A stretch of 64,000 nucleotides of DNA from contig CAXIUP010000236.1 in assembly GCA_964035015.1 (NCBI GenBank), positions 1 through 64,000 on the forward strand. The letters run 5' to 3'. The position numbers were made by a program, and so were the translations under genes. The notes below the pieces were generated by a model. That model was not told the origin of the DNA. It ran no database searches and worked only from the letters and a program-made list of their open reading frames with translations. Positions 63,720 to 64,000 of the stretch are shown here, piece by piece (the stretch's first letter is position 1; every line of letters starts with the position of its first letter). Source of the stretch: Corallium rubrum. Taxonomy: Eukaryota; Cnidaria; Anthozoa; Scleralcyonacea; Coralliidae.

Positions 63720-64000
63720 GCTGTGATTACACCAGCTCATTTTATGGTAAAGGCTTTCAAGTTAGCTCGATCAAACGAACAGTTTGTTTCAGCATTTTCC
63801 AACTTGGGAACCTCAGAAGTGGTTTGTGAAGAAACAGTCAACAAACTCGACCTGTTTACCTGCCAGCTTTTTGGCGATCAGACAGCAAGAACAATGAATG
63901 ACGCCCGTTACAACTTGTTTACCAAAGGGAAAATTTGGCGAGGACTGTTTACCTCCTAATAAAGACGCCCTTCTATTGCATATCAGCCGTGCCAATTATG
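63720..64000 (+). pseudogene. Next exon of the PIN-motif gene, running off the window
   Basis: After TTTATATAG the frame gives CDYTSSFYGKG. It shifts near 63750 to AFKLARSNEQFVSAFSNLG and ARYNLFTKGK, and shifts again near 63930 at an A run to EDCLPPNKDALLLHISRANY. The end of the window cuts the gene. Confidence 0.65.

Larger units (their letters stand above)
57740..63959 (+). pseudogene. Decayed multi-exon gene of a multicopy family with a PIN/FEN1-like motif
   Basis: Plus-strand exons: about 57740-58039, 58823-60526, 61111-61615, about 61936-61995 and about 63195-63638, 63720 to past the window end. Borders are GT-AG (AACAAG/GTAAGC, TTAGAG/GTACAT, CCAG/GTGAGC). Motifs in order: LLYHRKCYQKLM, CYHNICYKNYTRF, VYVSSKGQKQMPKSLSL, FGHCASYDTVIRHETALA, SLGIQEKDLPYFQL, ISYLPIIDNPI, KYNRAVRAWKISMEALERL, SCDHEEADTRLLLHAARAA, TPDTDMLILALF and ALPGFHAFT. 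I have seen this motif set in multicopy cnidarian and fish proteins, often near mobile elements; the EADT...PDTD part looks like a PIN/FEN1-type metal site. Function is unknown. Lesions include frameshifts near 58824, 59106, 59350, 59460, 63750 and 63930, and stops TGA at about 59539 and TAG at about 59635. Confidence 0.65.

Overview
The window looks like nuclear DNA of a marine invertebrate. A cnidarian (coral or anemone type) is my best guess, because this mix of BEL, Gypsy, DIRS-like, Helentron-like and MULE elements and this style of multicopy gene is familiar from those genomes; that is inference. The DNA is AT-rich, split genes use GT-AG introns, and there are no bacterial operons, rRNA or tRNA genes that I can see. 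Almost everything recognisable is mobile or repetitive, and I see no ordinary single-copy gene that I can name.

Layout. 1-10351 is one huge 9-bp satellite whose units change only at pyrimidines (TTTAGTTAG to CAGCTCAGT to CCAGCCAGT). 10949-12400 (minus) is an intact integrase-like gene. 12.5-15.4 kb is non-coding and ends in a 41-bp satellite carrying a small TTA-flanked MITE. 15392-22600 is a complete, young BEL/Pao retrotransposon inserted in that satellite. 22.6-27.7 kb holds microsatellites, two MITEs and a minus-strand gene fragment made of 12-residue repeats. 27790-32853 is a Gypsy-type retrotransposon with very short LTRs and a readable -1 frameshift signal.

33163-39824 (minus) is a multi-exon, decayed gene that combines a CaRF-like domain, a MULE transposase core, a SWIM zinc finger, an Ulp1-type protease and a PHD finger. 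42076-55560 is a DIRS-like (tyrosine recombinase) retrotransposon split by a nested Helentron-like element of about 9.58 kb (42713-52297). The Helentron carries a 2A-like peptide, an OTU protease, HUH Rep, PIF1 helicase, an EEP endonuclease and an RPA-like protein, and its inferred ends can be read from inverted repeats and hairpins. 57.7-64.0 kb (plus) is a decayed multi-exon gene of a multicopy family with a PIN/FEN1-like motif, interrupted by a 5'-truncated non-LTR element.

The nesting gives a relative order: satellite, then MITE and BEL; DIRS, then Helentron, then an internal MITE; gene, then non-LTR fragment. Several coding breaks are single-base losses in short A, T or C runs, so some apparent pseudogenes may reflect consensus indel errors. 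The most unusual items are the MULE/Ulp1/PHD gene, the Helentron boundaries with the 2A motif and hairpin array, the Gypsy frameshift site, and the pyrimidine-variable satellite.
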